A stretch of 64,000 nt of DNA from Candidatus Leptovillus gracilis (GTDB lineage: Bacteria; Chloroflexota; Anaerolineae; Promineifilales; Promineifilaceae). Each line of letters starts with the position of its first letter. Position 1 is the stretch's first letter. The position numbers and the translations under genes are program-made. The DNA lies in NCBI GenBank assembly GCA_016716065.1, contig JADJXA010000001.1, positions 248,001 to 312,000 of the forward strand, read 5' to 3'. This document shows, piece by piece, positions 7,830 to 17,056 of this stretch. The notes under the pieces are model-generated. The model did no database searches. It was not told the origin of the DNA and saw only the letters and a program-made list of their open reading frames with translations.

Positions 7830-10800
7830 ATGACGCCCATGAAGGTGAAGCGCCTGCAATTCCTCAGTCTGTCTTTAGCCATAGGTATTTGTGGTGCGCT
7901 GCTCTTTTTATTAGCGCCAGCCTTTGCCCAGCCCTCGCCGCCACAGCCCTTGGCTGCCCACCTCACGGCCGTTGCCGACAAAATAGACCCTACACTGCAA
8001 CAAGAGCTATCGGCCACCCTTCCGGCGACCAATCACCGCTACATTGTTCACCTGGCCGCCGCCGCTAATTTACGCTCCCTGGAGAACATACCCCAGGCGC
8101 AAGAACGACACGCCGCCATTGTGCAGCAGTTACAAGAAACGGCCGTTTCCACCCAGGCCCCCCTCCGGCAGCAGCTCGCCCAATGGCAGGTTGATGGCGT
8201 CGTCGCCACATACCAACCCCTGTGGATTGTCAACGCCATCGTCGTCACCGGACAGGCAGAAACGATATGGCAGTTGGCCCAGGACCCGGCCGTCGCCTCT
8301 ATTACCGCCGACAACCAACGGCCGCTCATCCCCCAACCCACCGCCGACGTGGCCGGGATTCTGAGCCGGGTAACGGCCGTTACCACCACCCTCACCGGCC
8401 AAAGCTGGGGCATAGATCGCATCCAGGCCCCTTACGTCTGGCACGCCCTGGGACTGGATGGCGCCGGCGCAACTGTCGGCATCATGGACAGCGGCGTAGA
8501 TTGGCAGCACCCGGCGCTGCTGCCCAACTATCGCGGCAATCAGGGCGGGCCAGTTATCCACCAGGGCAACTGGTACGACGCCGCCACCCCCACCCAAACT
8601 GTGCCGATTGACGTTTTAGGCCACGGAACCCACGTCGCGGGCACGGCCGTCGGGCAGAATGGCATCGGCGTCGCCCCCGGCGCACAATGGATCGCCGTCA
8701 ACATCGCCGAACCCAATGGGCTGATCTACGACAGCGCCATCCACCTCGGTTTTCAATGGCTGTTGGCTCCCAACGGCAGCCCCAGCCTGGCCCCAGACGT
8801 CATCAACGGCTCCTGGGGCGGCCCAGGCTGGCTGACTACATTCAATTCAGACATCGCCGCCTTGCACGCCGCCGGTATTCTGACGGTCTTTGCCGCCGGT
8901 AACAATGGCCCCGCAGCCGGCAGCTTGCTTTCGCCCGGCAGTCTGCCCGGCGTATTGGCCGTCGGCGCCAGCGACAGGCGCGACGAAGCAACCTGGTTCT
9001 CCTCGCGCGGCCCCTCATTCATGACCAACGAGGTGAAACCGGCCATCACCGCCCCCGGCGCGCAGATTTTGTCAGCGCTGCCCGGTGGGTCCTATGGCTA
9101 CGCGAATGGCACTTCGATGGCCGCGCCCCACGTCACCGGGGCGGCGGCGCTGCTGCTTTCGGCCAACCCTGGCCTGTCGCGCACCGACCTGACCCGCATT
9201 CTGACGGAAACGGCCGTGCCCCTTTCAACCACCATTCCCAACCTGACCAGCGGCTGGGGCTTGCTGAACGTTTACGCGGCCGTCAGCGCCCACAGCCCAC
9301 ATGGTTGGCTCAGCGGCGTGGTGCGCGCCAGCGGCGCGCCGCTGCCCGGCGTTGTCGTCACCATCACCACTCCGGCCGGCGCGCCGCTGGCTTTTGTGAC
9401 GGATAGCAGCGGCCGTTACACCGCCGCCCTGCGGCCCGGAACCTACCAATTAACCACCGCCCCCTTTGGCCTTCATCCGGCGTCGGCCAACAACCTCGTC
9501 ATCCAGCCCGGCCAGACGACCAGTTATGATCTGGATTTGCTGCGGCCGGCGTCGGGTATACTGGCGCTGACGGCCGTAGACGCCACCAATCAGGCCCCCA
9601 TCGCCGCCAGCCTGACCATCCACAATACGCCCATCAGCCTGCGCCTGAACCCCGGCGATGTCTCGTCTATTCTGCTGCCGGCGGGCAGCTATCTGGTGGA
9701 ACTGAGCCAGCCTGGCTACCGACTGACCCGCGCTCATGTCATCATCACCGCCAACCAGACCCGGAATGTGACGGCGCGTCTGCCGCGCGGCCCACGCATC
9801 TTGCTGGTAGACAGCGGCGGCTGGTATTACGACAGCCACGCCGACTTATACCAGCAAAGCCTGGACAATCTCAACTACAGTTACGACTACCGGTCCATTG
9901 ATAACCCATACCACCCGCCCACCGCCGACGATTTAGCCGTCTACGACACGGTTATCTGGTCCGCGCCGCAAGATTCGCCCGGCTACATCGCCATCAACGA
10001 CGTGATTACCGGCTATCTGGGGACCGGCGGCAGTATGCTGATCAGCGGCCAAAACCTGGGCTATTTTGATGGCGTCGGCTCCTTGACGGAGGTGTGGTGG
10101 AGTTTGCGTTTGCAAGCCCAATTTGTGAACAAAACGGCCGTTACCCAAACCATCCTCGGCGCGCCCGGCACACTGTATGACGGCCTCAGTTTCAGCCTTA
10201 ACGGCGGCGACAGCGCCAACAATCAGTTCGCGGTAGACGCTTCCCGCCCCGGGGCCACCGCCCTGACCGACGAGATTTTCCGTTACGCCAATGGCGCGGC
10301 CGCTGGCCTACAAGCGGAACAATGCCGCGCCTATAACCTGGCCTATCTCGGTTTTGGTCTCGAAGGCGTTTCGCAGCAGGCCGACCGGGATGCGATTTTG
10401 GCGCGCAGCTTTACGTTTTTCCAAACAGCGCCCAGCGCCAACGGCGTTCGTTGGCTGCCAGCCGCCATTGACGATTTCAGCCCGCCCGGCGCAGCGCTGG
10501 TCTACCCGCTGACGGTGCAAAATCTCAGCGAAACCGTCACCGATACCTTCTCCCTGAGCGCGTCGGGAGTGCCCTGGCAAACGGCACTCACCGAGGATCA
10601 GGTGACGCTGGGGCCGTGCGACACGGCCGTTGTCACTCTCACCGTCACCTTCCCGGCCACGCTGCCCAAAAACGGGGTGTACGATTGGCAGGTAACGGCC
10701 GTTTCCCACAACGTCCCCGCCACGCAGAGCAGTCTGCCCATCCACCACAAAGTCCCCGGCGACATCCTGCTGGTAGACGACGACCGCTGGTATGACCAGG

Positions 10801-12173
10801 AGACCATTTACCGCGCCGCCCTTACCCAGGCCGGCTTCAGCTTCGACGAATGGAACATCGGTTGGGACGGCGAACGGCGCGGCAGCCCACCGCAGGCGCT
10901 GCTGGACGCTTACCCATATGTGGTCTGGTACACCGGCTACGATTGGTTCCAACCCATCAGCCCGGCAGAAAACAGTCGGCTGACCGCCTATCTGAACCAG
11001 GGTGGGCGGCTCTTCCTTAGCAGCCAGGACTTTTTGTATTATCACCGGCAGACGCCTCTGGCGCGCGATTACCTGGGCGTATTGGCCTACCAGGAATCCA
11101 TCACGCCGACCCAGGTGTATCGCGGCCACGCCGCCTTGCCGCCAGGCGCGGCCGGGCCGCTGCCGCTGCTTTTCGACAACTTCCGCAACAACGGCGATGG
11201 CCTGATCGCCAACCCTACGGCCGAGCCTTTCCTTTGGCATGATCAGGGTATGGCCGCCGGTGTGGCGGCCCAGGGTTTGCAGACAATGGCGGGTGATGGG
11301 CAACGGCCGTACCGCGCCATCTTTTGGGCTGTTCCCCTGGAGAAAACCCCGGTTGAACAACACGCCGACCTGATGAACGGCATCATCGGCTGGCTCAGCG
11401 ATTTGGGCGACAGCACGTTCGAGGTGGATCGGCCGGTCGGCGCGGTCGGCGAACCGCGCACTTACACCATCACCCTGCGCAATTTTGCCCCCAACCAGAC
11501 CCATCAGGTGACGCTGACCAACACGCTGCCAGCGGGATTGGCGTTGCAACCCGGCTCACTCACCGGCGGCGCCAGTTACGACAGCGCGGCGCGCCAGATT
11601 CGCTGGAACGGCACATTGGCCGGCGGCGCAAGCCACGTCATCAACTATCGGGCCGCGCCGCAAGGAACGGCCGTGCCCGGCCTGCGGGTGGACAATGAAT
11701 TGGAGATTGCTTACGCCCGCCACGACACGCCATTTCACCGGGTGGCTTCGGTGTGGCTGGACGCGCCCGATTTACGTCCCTCGCGGTTGGATGCGCAGGT
11801 GACGACAAATGGCAGCACGCAGATTGTCACCTACAACCTCACCGTGGTGAATGCCGGTTTGGCCGCGACGGAAGCGATGACGGCCGTTCTCCGCCTGCCA
11901 AACTCGCTGATCCCCATCAGCAGCACCCTGGCGGTGGAGGGTGGCACAGCCAGCCTGGCCCACCGGCGCGTCATTTGGCAGGGCGCGCTTGCTCCCGGCG
12001 ACAGTCTGACCCTGACCCTGACCCTGACCCGCAGGCTGAGCCTGTCTAAGCCGGAATGGATTTCGGCTGTCGCCACCATCAGCGATGGCCTGACCGAACC
12101 GATAACGCGCGGCCGTGTGAGCCATTTACCCCCTTATCGCTATTACTTCCCGGTTATTGTCATTCGTCAATAG
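7830..12173 (+). CDS. Secreted subtilisin-like serine protease (S8) with multidomain C-terminal region
   Basis: 1447 residues. A signal peptide (KRLQFLSLSLAIGICGALLFLLAPAFA) is followed by an I9-like propeptide and an S8 domain with Asp in GIMDSGVDWQHP, His in GHGTHVAGT and Ser in NGTSMAAPHVTGAAALL. Next come a carboxypeptidase-regulatory-like domain (GWLSGVVRASGAPLPGVVV), a second beta domain, and two related modules beginning RILLVDSGGWYYDSH and DILLVDDDRWYDQET. Two DUF11-like repeats follow (GEPRTYTITLRNFAP and STQIVTYNLTVVNAG). The protein ends YYFPVIVIRQ, a tail resembling the end of the nuclease at 58613-63354. Start: ATG 7830, or 7839 with a stronger n-region. Likely an extracellular or surface protease. 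Confidence 0.9.
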   Translation: MTPMKVKRLQFLSLSLAIGICGALLFLLAPAFAQPSPPQPLAAHLTAVADKIDPTLQQELSATLPATNHRYIVHLAAAANLRSLENIPQAQERHAAIVQQLQETAVSTQAPLRQQLAQWQVDGVVATYQPLWIVNAIVVTGQAETIWQLAQDPAVASITADNQRPLIPQPTADVAGILSRVTAVTTTLTGQSWGIDRIQAPYVWHALGLDGAGATVGIMDSGVDWQHPALLPNYRGNQGGPVIHQGNWYDAATPTQTVPIDVLGHGTHVAGTAVGQNGIGVAPGAQWIAVNIAEPNGLIYDSAIHLGFQWLLAPNGSPSLAPDVINGSWGGPGWLTTFNSDIAALHAAGILTVFAAGNNGPAAGSLLSPGSLPGVLAVGASDRRDEATWFSSRGPSFMTNEVKPAITAPGAQILSALPGGSYGYANGTSMAAPHVTGAAALLLSANPGLSRTDLTRILTETAVPLSTTIPNLTSGWGLLNVYAAVSAHSPHGWLSGVVRASGAPLPGVVVTITTPAGAPLAFVTDSSGRYTAALRPGTYQLTTAPFGLHPASANNLVIQPGQTTSYDLDLLRPASGILALTAVDATNQAPIAASLTIHNTPISLRLNPGDVSSILLPAGSYLVELSQPGYRLTRAHVIITANQTRNVTARLPRGPRILLVDSGGWYYDSHADLYQQSLDNLNYSYDYRSIDNPYHPPTADDLAVYDTVIWSAPQDSPGYIAINDVITGYLGTGGSMLISGQNLGYFDGVGSLTEVWWSLRLQAQFVNKTAVTQTILGAPGTLYDGLSFSLNGGDSANNQFAVDASRPGATALTDEIFRYANGAAAGLQAEQCRAYNLAYLGFGLEGVSQQADRDAILARSFTFFQTAPSANGVRWLPAAIDDFSPPGAALVYPLTVQNLSETVTDTFSLSASGVPWQTALTEDQVTLGPCDTAVVTLTVTFPATLPKNGVYDWQVTAVSHNVPATQSSLPIHHKVPGDILLVDDDRWYDQETIYRAALTQAGFSFDEWNIGWDGERRGSPPQALLDAYPYVVWYTGYDWFQPISPAENSRLTAYLNQGGRLFLSSQDFLYYHRQTPLARDYLGVLAYQESITPTQVYRGHAALPPGAAGPLPLLFDNFRNNGDGLIANPTAEPFLWHDQGMAAGVAAQGLQTMAGDGQRPYRAIFWAVPLEKTPVEQHADLMNGIIGWLSDLGDSTFEVDRPVGAVGEPRTYTITLRNFAPNQTHQVTLTNTLPAGLALQPGSLTGGASYDSAARQIRWNGTLAGGASHVINYRAAPQGTAVPGLRVDNELEIAYARHDTPFHRVASVWLDAPDLRPSRLDAQVTTNGSTQIVTYNLTVVNAGLAATEAMTAVLRLPNSLIPISSTLAVEGGTASLAHRRVIWQGALAPGDSLTLTLTLTRRLSLSKPEWISAVATISDGLTEPITRGRVSHLPPYRYYFPVIVIRQ

Positions 12174-12187
12174 AATCGGTATGATCG

Positions 12188-12294
12188 TAAGTGGTTAGCT
12201 TAGAAATTGTCTAAAATTTACTTACCAAGATTGGTCCAATCTTAAAGATTGGACCAATCCGCAAAATGGGGAGTTGTTTTTAGACGCTCACTTA
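12188..12294. repeat. MITE-like palindromic element, copy A
   Basis: About 107 bp. The core is two 15-bp near-palindromes, AGATTGGTCCAATCT (12228-12242) and AGATTGGACCAATCC (12246-12260), separated by 3 bp so the whole core folds into one hairpin. The outer ends, TAAGTGGTTAGCTTAGAAAT and TTTTTAGACGCTCACTTA, are imperfect inverted repeats matching copies B and D. It lies between the subtilase and the receiver gene. Confidence 0.75.
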
Positions 12295-12346
12295 GAGCAA
12301 ACCGCTTACAGCTTATAGAAACTTTAAAGCGACGATAGGACTCTTT

Positions 12347-12736
12347 ATGAACAAAAGCCGCAGCCAAAACATTCATGTCGTTTATGTTGAAGACGAACCC
12401 AGCATCGCCCAACTATTGGTCAGCGGATTGGGACTCTTTGGTATCACTGTTCATCCGGTGTTTATGAGCGCGGAAGCCCTGCTGGAGAAGTATGACCAGC
12501 CGGAATTCCAGCAGGCAGACCTCTTTTTCTTCGACATTCGCCTGCCGCGCATGACCGGGTTGGAACTGGCGCGGGAACTGCGTAAACGGGGAGAGACACG
12601 GCCGTTTGTCCTGGTAAGCGCCTGGCCTTCGCCGACCGCCAGCGAACTGGAAGCCATTCAGGCCCGCTTTTTACCCAAGCCCTTCGATTTCCCGGATGTC
12701 ATTCAGACCATTCAGGAACTCATCAACGGCCGTTAA
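12347..12736 (+). CDS. Single-domain response regulator (CheY-like receiver)
   Basis: 129 residues, only a receiver domain. The acidic pair is in VVYVEDEPSIAQ, the phospho-accepting Asp in FFFDIRLPRMTG, the Ser in VLVSAWPSP (the switch Ser/Thr position) and the conserved Lys in FLPKPFD. It has no output domain, so it would act by protein-protein contact or phosphotransfer. No kinase is adjacent: the subtilase is upstream and an insertion sequence lies 92 bp downstream. A kinase partner could be one of those at 20822-27880, but nothing here proves it. Confidence 0.9.
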   Translation: MNKSRSQNIHVVYVEDEPSIAQLLVSGLGLFGITVHPVFMSAEALLEKYDQPEFQQADLFFFDIRLPRMTGLELARELRKRGETRPFVLVSAWPSPTASELEAIQARFLPKPFDFPDVIQTIQELINGR

Positions 12737-12828
12737 GCAGCGGATGATACATCCACCCCCTGATGCCTGACCAGGTGACAAGGTAATATCTGACAAGAAA
12801 ACAGGATGACAGGGTGGCATCTGGCTAG

Positions 12829-14411
12829 CAGCTTGTCGGAGAAGATACGTTTCTCCGAACAAAAATGATTTCGGTGTAAACTTTGGGTATGGCAAGAAAA
12901 TTCAGAACTGCTGATTACGAAAAGACCCTGGACCTGCAAATCACCTTGCGCGATGTCCTGCCACCCGACCATTTGGCTCGCTTCATTGTCGCTGTCGTCG
13001 CCCAACTTGATTTGGGGATCATGTATAGAAAGTATAGTGAGCAGGGTGCGCCACCATACGCCCCGGAAGTGATGTTGGGATTGCTGTTCTACAGCTATGC
13101 CAGCGGCGTATTCAGTTCGCGCAAGATTGAACGCGCCACCCATGAGGTGATTCCCTTTCGTTTCATTACCGGTGACATGCACCCCGACCATGACACGATT
13201 GCGGCTTTCCGCCAACAATTTCTGGCTGAACTGAAAGAGTTGTTTGTCCAGATACTGTTGATTGCCCAGGCGATGGGCTATTTGCAATTGGGTAACGTCA
13301 GTCTGGATGGCAGCAAAATCCATGCCGATGCGTCCAAGAGCAAAGCGGTCAGTTACCAGCGGCTGTTGGCTATCGAAGCCTATCTGCAAGCCGAAGTCGA
13401 GGAGTTGTTCACTTTGGCTGAAGTTGCCGATGGAGGACAACTGCCCGAAGAGATGAACATTCCCGATGAGATTGCCCGACGCCAGCAGCAATTGGCGCGG
13501 CTGGCCGAAGCCAAGAAGGTGCTGGAGGAACGCGCCCAGGCCCGGTATGAAGCCGAGCAAGCCGAATACGAGGCCAAGATGCAAGCCCGGGCCGAAAAGA
13601 CCGACCCACAGGAAAAAAGCCGCCGGGCAAACCACCGCAGCCACCCACTCCAGGACCCAGAGATAAAGACCAGTACAACTTCACCGACCCCGAATCGCGC
13701 ATCATGAAAAACGCCACCAACAGCGGCTTTGACCAACATTATAACGTCCAGGTAGTGGTTGACCATGACAGTCGTCTGGTAGTGGGCAATTGGTTGTGTG
13801 ACCATACCAACGATAAACAGGCCGCCCTGCCAACTCTCGACACCGTACCACCAGTCGTGGGTCAGCCGAAAAAGGTCAATTTGGACACCGGCTATTTCAG
13901 CGAAAACAACATCGCCAGCTTGGAAGCGCGCGGCATTGACCCCCCTACATCGCCACCGGTCGCAGCCCACACCATCAGGGTTGGCGTGCCTTTTTCCTGG
14001 ACAATCCCAACCCGCCACCCAATGATGCTTCCGTCAAAGAGCAAATGGCTTACAAACTGCAGACCACCCTCGGCAAAGCCACCTACCGTTTGCGCAAATC
14101 GACGGTTGAACCGGTTATCGGTATCATCAAGGAAACCTTGGGTTTCCGTCAGTTTTCTCTGCGAGGCCTGGTTGCTGCCGGTGGCGAATGGACATTGGTT
14201 TGTCTGGCTTACAACTTGAAACGATTGCATACCTTGCAGGTTGGTTGATGGGGCGTTATTGCCCCCTGCCTGATGCCCGAAAACGGGCTGTAAAACCGTG
14301 CAAAATTCATGGTAATGAGGCCAATATGAGTTGCAAACTGCTTGTCTTGATGCTTTGAAATCGTTATTTGTCTATCATCGGGCCTTCAGAAGATATTTTT
14401 CCGACAGCCTG
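12829..14411 (+). mobile_element. IS1182-like insertion sequence with terminal inverted repeats and CTAG target duplication
   Basis: A 1583-bp element. The left end CAGCTTGTCGGAGAAGATA (12829-) and the reverse complement of the right end, CAGGCTGTCGGAAAAATAT, agree at about two thirds of positions, especially TGTCGGA. Both ends abut CTAG (12825-12828 and 14412-14415), consistent with a 4-bp palindromic target duplication. It carries one transposase frame. The flanks are intergenic, so no host gene appears broken. Confidence 0.8.
12889..14248 (+). pseudogene. IS1182-family transposase, two frameshifts
   Basis: N-terminal DUF772-type domain (DLQITLRDVLPPDHLARFIV...YSEQGAPPYAPEVMLGLLFYSYASGVFSSRKIE), then LDGSKIHADASK with a catalytic Asp, a charged coiled-coil insertion, and a C-terminal DDE part (DPESRIMKNATNSGFDQHYNVQVVVDHD, LDTGYFSENN, STVEPVIGIIKETLGFRQFSLRG). 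The reading frame changes by -1 at an A6 tract (13613-13618) and again by -1 at a C6 tract (13940-13945). Joining the three frames restores a full-length family protein of about 453 residues. The start is the ATG at 12889, just after an in-frame TTG. Either a recently decayed copy or homopolymer miscalls. Confidence 0.8.
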
Positions 14412-14658
14412 CTAGTAGCCGTAAACCAAAGTCTGTATACGGTTTTCCGGTGGCATTGCCGGAGGTAGCGTCCTACTTATCCCGGTTTGCGCCAGTAGGG
14501 CCACCATTTTACCCGCCCCACCCAGACAAGTTAAGATAGGAGTCCACTGAAAAAGGTAGCGCAGAGGCGCAGAGACACAGAGTTACCAGAGAAATAATCC
14601 CTCCGCATCTCCACGTCTCCGCGTTTCTTCAATAAACTCAAACGGTAAGATTCCACTC
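14249..14658. other. IS right end and intergenic repeats
   Basis: Contains the IS right end to 14411, a ~60-bp element at 14415-14476 related to 7481-7540, and an 8-bp-period array at 14557-14632. In the array, reverse-complementary arms (GCAGAGGC GCAGAGAC ACAGAG and CTCCGCAT CTCCACGT CTCCGCGT) can fold on each other. No gene is visible. Confidence 0.6.
14415..14476. repeat. ~60-bp dispersed intergenic element, copy 2
   Basis: GTAGCCGTAAACCAAAGTCT through GGAGGTAGCGTCCTAC aligns with 7481-7540 over nearly its whole length, with inverted GTAG/CTAC ends. It directly follows the CTAG duplication of the insertion sequence. Confidence 0.45.
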
Positions 14659-15147
14659 ATGGCAAAAGCAAAAAAAGAGCAATCGCCGTTACCCAAATTA
14701 GTCCAATACGCCCTGGGCAGCGTACCCTATGAAGTCACCACCTTTCCTGCCGACATGCGCGACGCCGAAGAAATCGCCGCCAGACTCGATCTGCCCCCCG
14801 ACCAACTGTTCAAGACCCTGGTTGTCCTGCGCCCCGGCAAAGGCAAACCACTCCTGGTGATAATCCCTGCCAACCGGCAGCTAGACCTGAAAAAAGTGGC
14901 AACGGCCGTTGGCGAAAAAAAAGTAACCATGGCCACCCACGCCGAGGCAGAAGCCATCACCCGCCTCCAAGTAGGGGGCATCTCCGCCCTGGCCCTGCTA
15001 AACAAGGGATTTGAGATATACATAGACGAATCCGCCCAAACATTGGCCCAGATTTATGTCAGCGGTGGGCAGCGTGGCTTAGATGTAAAAGTGGGTGCAG
15101 CCGACCTGATGCGCATCACCGGCGCGCGCCCTATTTCGGCCACCTGA
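14659..15147 (+). CDS. ybaK: YbaK/EbsC-type aminoacyl-tRNA deacylase
   Basis: 162 residues, the usual length of the YbaK/EbsC family, which hydrolyses mischarged Cys-tRNA(Pro) or related misacylated tRNAs in the cytoplasm. Family marks: LFKTLVV near residue 54, the lysine-rich AVGEKKVTMAT stretch and VGGISALALLNKG in place of the usual GGxSP-G, then IYIDESA and VSGGQRGLDV. The lysine in the KTLVV strand is the residue linked to activity in characterised members. A monocistronic context with repeats on both sides gives no further hint. The exact tRNA specificity cannot be told. Confidence 0.9.
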   Translation: MAKAKKEQSPLPKLVQYALGSVPYEVTTFPADMRDAEEIAARLDLPPDQLFKTLVVLRPGKGKPLLVIIPANRQLDLKKVATAVGEKKVTMATHAEAEAITRLQVGGISALALLNKGFEIYIDESAQTLAQIYVSGGQRGLDVKVGAADLMRITGARPISAT

Positions 15148-15168
15148 CGTTACCATGAACTCAAGAAT

Positions 15169-15201
15169 AGAGTTGTCAAATCTTAAAGATTTGACAACTC
15201 T
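15169..15201. repeat. Perfect 33-nt palindrome downstream of ybaK
   Basis: AGAGTTGTCAAATCTT, one A, then its exact 16-bp reverse complement. It has the same architecture and position relative to an A-rich tail (TCTAAAAAATCAGG) as copy B of the MITE-like element but a different stem sequence, so the structure seems kept while the sequence changes. It could also terminate ybaK. Confidence 0.65.
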
Positions 15202-15225
15202 AAAAAATCAGGATCAAACAGCAGC

Positions 15226-15320
15226 TATGTGATCATCTAGAAATTACATGGCCCAGATTGGACCAATCTTGGAGATTGGTCCAATCTAAAAAACAGGAAA
15301 TTATTCTTAGATGATTCCTA
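15226..15320. repeat. MITE-like palindromic element, copy B
   Basis: Core AGATTGGACCAATCT (15255-15269), TGG, AGATTGGTCCAATCT (15273-15287). Ends GTGATCATCTAGAAAT and TTATTCTTAGATGATTCC. It is the near-exact reverse complement of copy D (53032-53127). Its right end contains the amylase start codon at 15311 and the AGGAAA stretch before it, so the element may supply the translation start. Confidence 0.75.
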
Positions 15321-16783
15321 TGACATCACCTATCACCACTCCCGATTGGGTCAAAGACGCCATTTTTTACCAGATTTTCCCCGACCGCTTTGCCCGACGC
15401 GCTTCTTACGCGGACGAATATATCATCCAGCCGGATAATTTCCAGACCTGGGGCGCAGCGCCGACCCCCCACAGTTTCCAGGGCGGCGATTTGATTGGCG
15501 CGCGGGAAAAATTAGACTACCTGGCCGATTTAGGCGTCAACGCCATCTTCTTCAACCCGATTTTTGCCTCGGCGTCCAACCATCGTTACCACACCAACGA
15601 TTATTACCAGGTGGACCCATTGCTGGGCGGCAATCAGGCGCTGCGCGATTTTCTGGACGCAGCCCACGGCCGTAACATGCGCGTCATTTTGGATGGCGTG
15701 TTTAACCACGCCAGCCGGGGCTTTTTTCAGTTTAACCATCTGCTGGAATGTGGCGCGGAATCTCCCTTTGTGGATTGGTTCCACGTGCAGAAATGGCCGC
15801 TGAACGCCTATGATGAACGCGACAAGCCCAATTATGCCGCCTGGTGGGGCCACCGCGCTCTGCCAAAATTTAACACCAACACAACGGCCGTGCGCGAATT
15901 TCTCTGGCGTGCAGCCACCTACTGGCTGGAACAGGGCATTGATGGCTGGCGGCTGGACGTGCCCAACGAAATTGACGACGACGCCTTTTGGCAAGAATTT
16001 CGCCGCTGCTGCCGCGCCGTTAACTCAGACGCCTACATCGTCGGTGAATTATGGCAAGACGCCAGCCGTTGGCTGCAAGGGGACCAATTCGACGCGCAGA
16101 TGAATTACAACTTTACGCGGCTGGCCTATGGCTTCATCTTGGGCAAAAGCATGGACCAGACAGAAACAAGGAAAACGGGATACGGGCGTATGCCCGCCCT
16201 CAGCGCCCCCCGGTTTGCCGCCCAACTAGACCAACTCTTCAACCAGACACACCACCCGCAAATCACCCTGGCGCAAATGAACATGCTGGGCAGCCACGAC
16301 ACCCCCCGCGTTTGGACGGTAGCCCGCGGCGATGCCACCGCCGTACGCCTGCTCTTCCTGCTGCAAATGACCGTGCCCGGCGCGCCCAACATCTACTACG
16401 GCGACGAAATTGGCCTGCCCGGTGGCGGCGACCCCGACTGCCGCCGCGCTTTTCCCTGGCACAACCCCGGCCAATGGCACAACCACCTGCGCGCCGACAT
16501 GCAGCGCTTCATCGCCTTGCGGCGGGCCAAAGCAGCCCTGCGCCGGGGCGATTTCCAAATTCTGCACGCCGACCGGGGATTGGTGGTTTTTCAGCGGCAG
16601 TATGCGGGGCAAACGGCCGTCATCGCCCTCAACGCCTCCAGCCGCCGCGCATCCTTCACCCTGCCAGCCGGTCTTGTCGGCGCGCTGCCTGAACACCTAT
16701 GCGCCGACGATCAGGCGGTGGCGTTGGCCGCCGGCCAGACGCTGTGGGTAAACGGCCGTGCCGCCCGCGTCTGGGCCGATTGA
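15311..16783 (+). CDS. GH13 alpha-amylase family glycosidase (cyclomaltodextrinase/neopullulanase-like)
   Basis: 490 residues. The (beta/alpha)8 GH13 motifs are present in order: DGVFNHAS (region I), GWRLDVPNEI with the nucleophile Asp (II), IVGELW with the acid/base Glu (III) and MLGSHDTPR with the transition-state Asp (IV). PGAPNIYYGDEIGLPGG precedes a C-terminal beta domain. There is no signal peptide, so it acts in the cytoplasm on imported maltodextrins or cyclodextrins. It starts directly at the catalytic domain (WVKDAIFYQIFPDRF), without the N-terminal N-domain of classical cyclomaltodextrinases. ATG 15311 lies inside a MITE-like repeat; ATG 15320 is an alternative. Confidence 0.9.
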   Translation: MIPMTSPITTPDWVKDAIFYQIFPDRFARRASYADEYIIQPDNFQTWGAAPTPHSFQGGDLIGAREKLDYLADLGVNAIFFNPIFASASNHRYHTNDYYQVDPLLGGNQALRDFLDAAHGRNMRVILDGVFNHASRGFFQFNHLLECGAESPFVDWFHVQKWPLNAYDERDKPNYAAWWGHRALPKFNTNTTAVREFLWRAATYWLEQGIDGWRLDVPNEIDDDAFWQEFRRCCRAVNSDAYIVGELWQDASRWLQGDQFDAQMNYNFTRLAYGFILGKSMDQTETRKTGYGRMPALSAPRFAAQLDQLFNQTHHPQITLAQMNMLGSHDTPRVWTVARGDATAVRLLFLLQMTVPGAPNIYYGDEIGLPGGGDPDCRRAFPWHNPGQWHNHLRADMQRFIALRRAKAALRRGDFQILHADRGLVVFQRQYAGQTAVIALNASSRRASFTLPAGLVGALPEHLCADDQAVALAAGQTLWVNGRAARVWAD

Positions 16784-17056
16784 TCTATCCCCATAAACTC
16801 CTACCGACAAGAACCGGTCAGTTTTGATAAGATGGATCATCTTTGGTAACATGGATCATCTTTGGGAGCAGTATCCGGTATCCGGTATCCAGTAATCAGT
16901 GTTCAGTGTTCAGTGCGCCTTTTCCAAAGTTAACGCCAACTGAACACCGAACACTGAAACGGGCACAGCTTTTTTCGTAACCTTAACGGCACAGCAGGAG
17001 AAATCAAGTACACTATCAGTTTCTAACACAGGCAAAATCAGGCAGCGGACACAGTT
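16784..17056. other. Upstream region of the signalling block: direct repeat and heptamer array
   Basis: Two copies of ATGGATCATCTTTGG (16832-16846 and 16851-16865) lie 19 bp apart, like a tandem regulator site. Next comes a heptamer array, GTATCCG x2, GTATCCA, GTAATCA, GTGTTCA x2 (16871-16916), and an opposite-facing arm TGAACACCGAACACTGAAAC (16941-16960). The first receiver gene starts about 97 bp further on. Confidence 0.6.

Noticed and set aside
10308..11549. Reverse-strand open frame of 413 codons inside the subtilase
   Set aside because: The forward frame has signal peptide, catalytic triad and family domains; the reverse frame has no recognisable motif and is a high-GC shadow.
13613..13619. 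Programmed -1 frameshift in the transposase
   Set aside because: The zero-frame phase (GAA AAA AGC) does not match the canonical X-XXY-YYZ heptamer, and a second homopolymer shift also breaks the gene.
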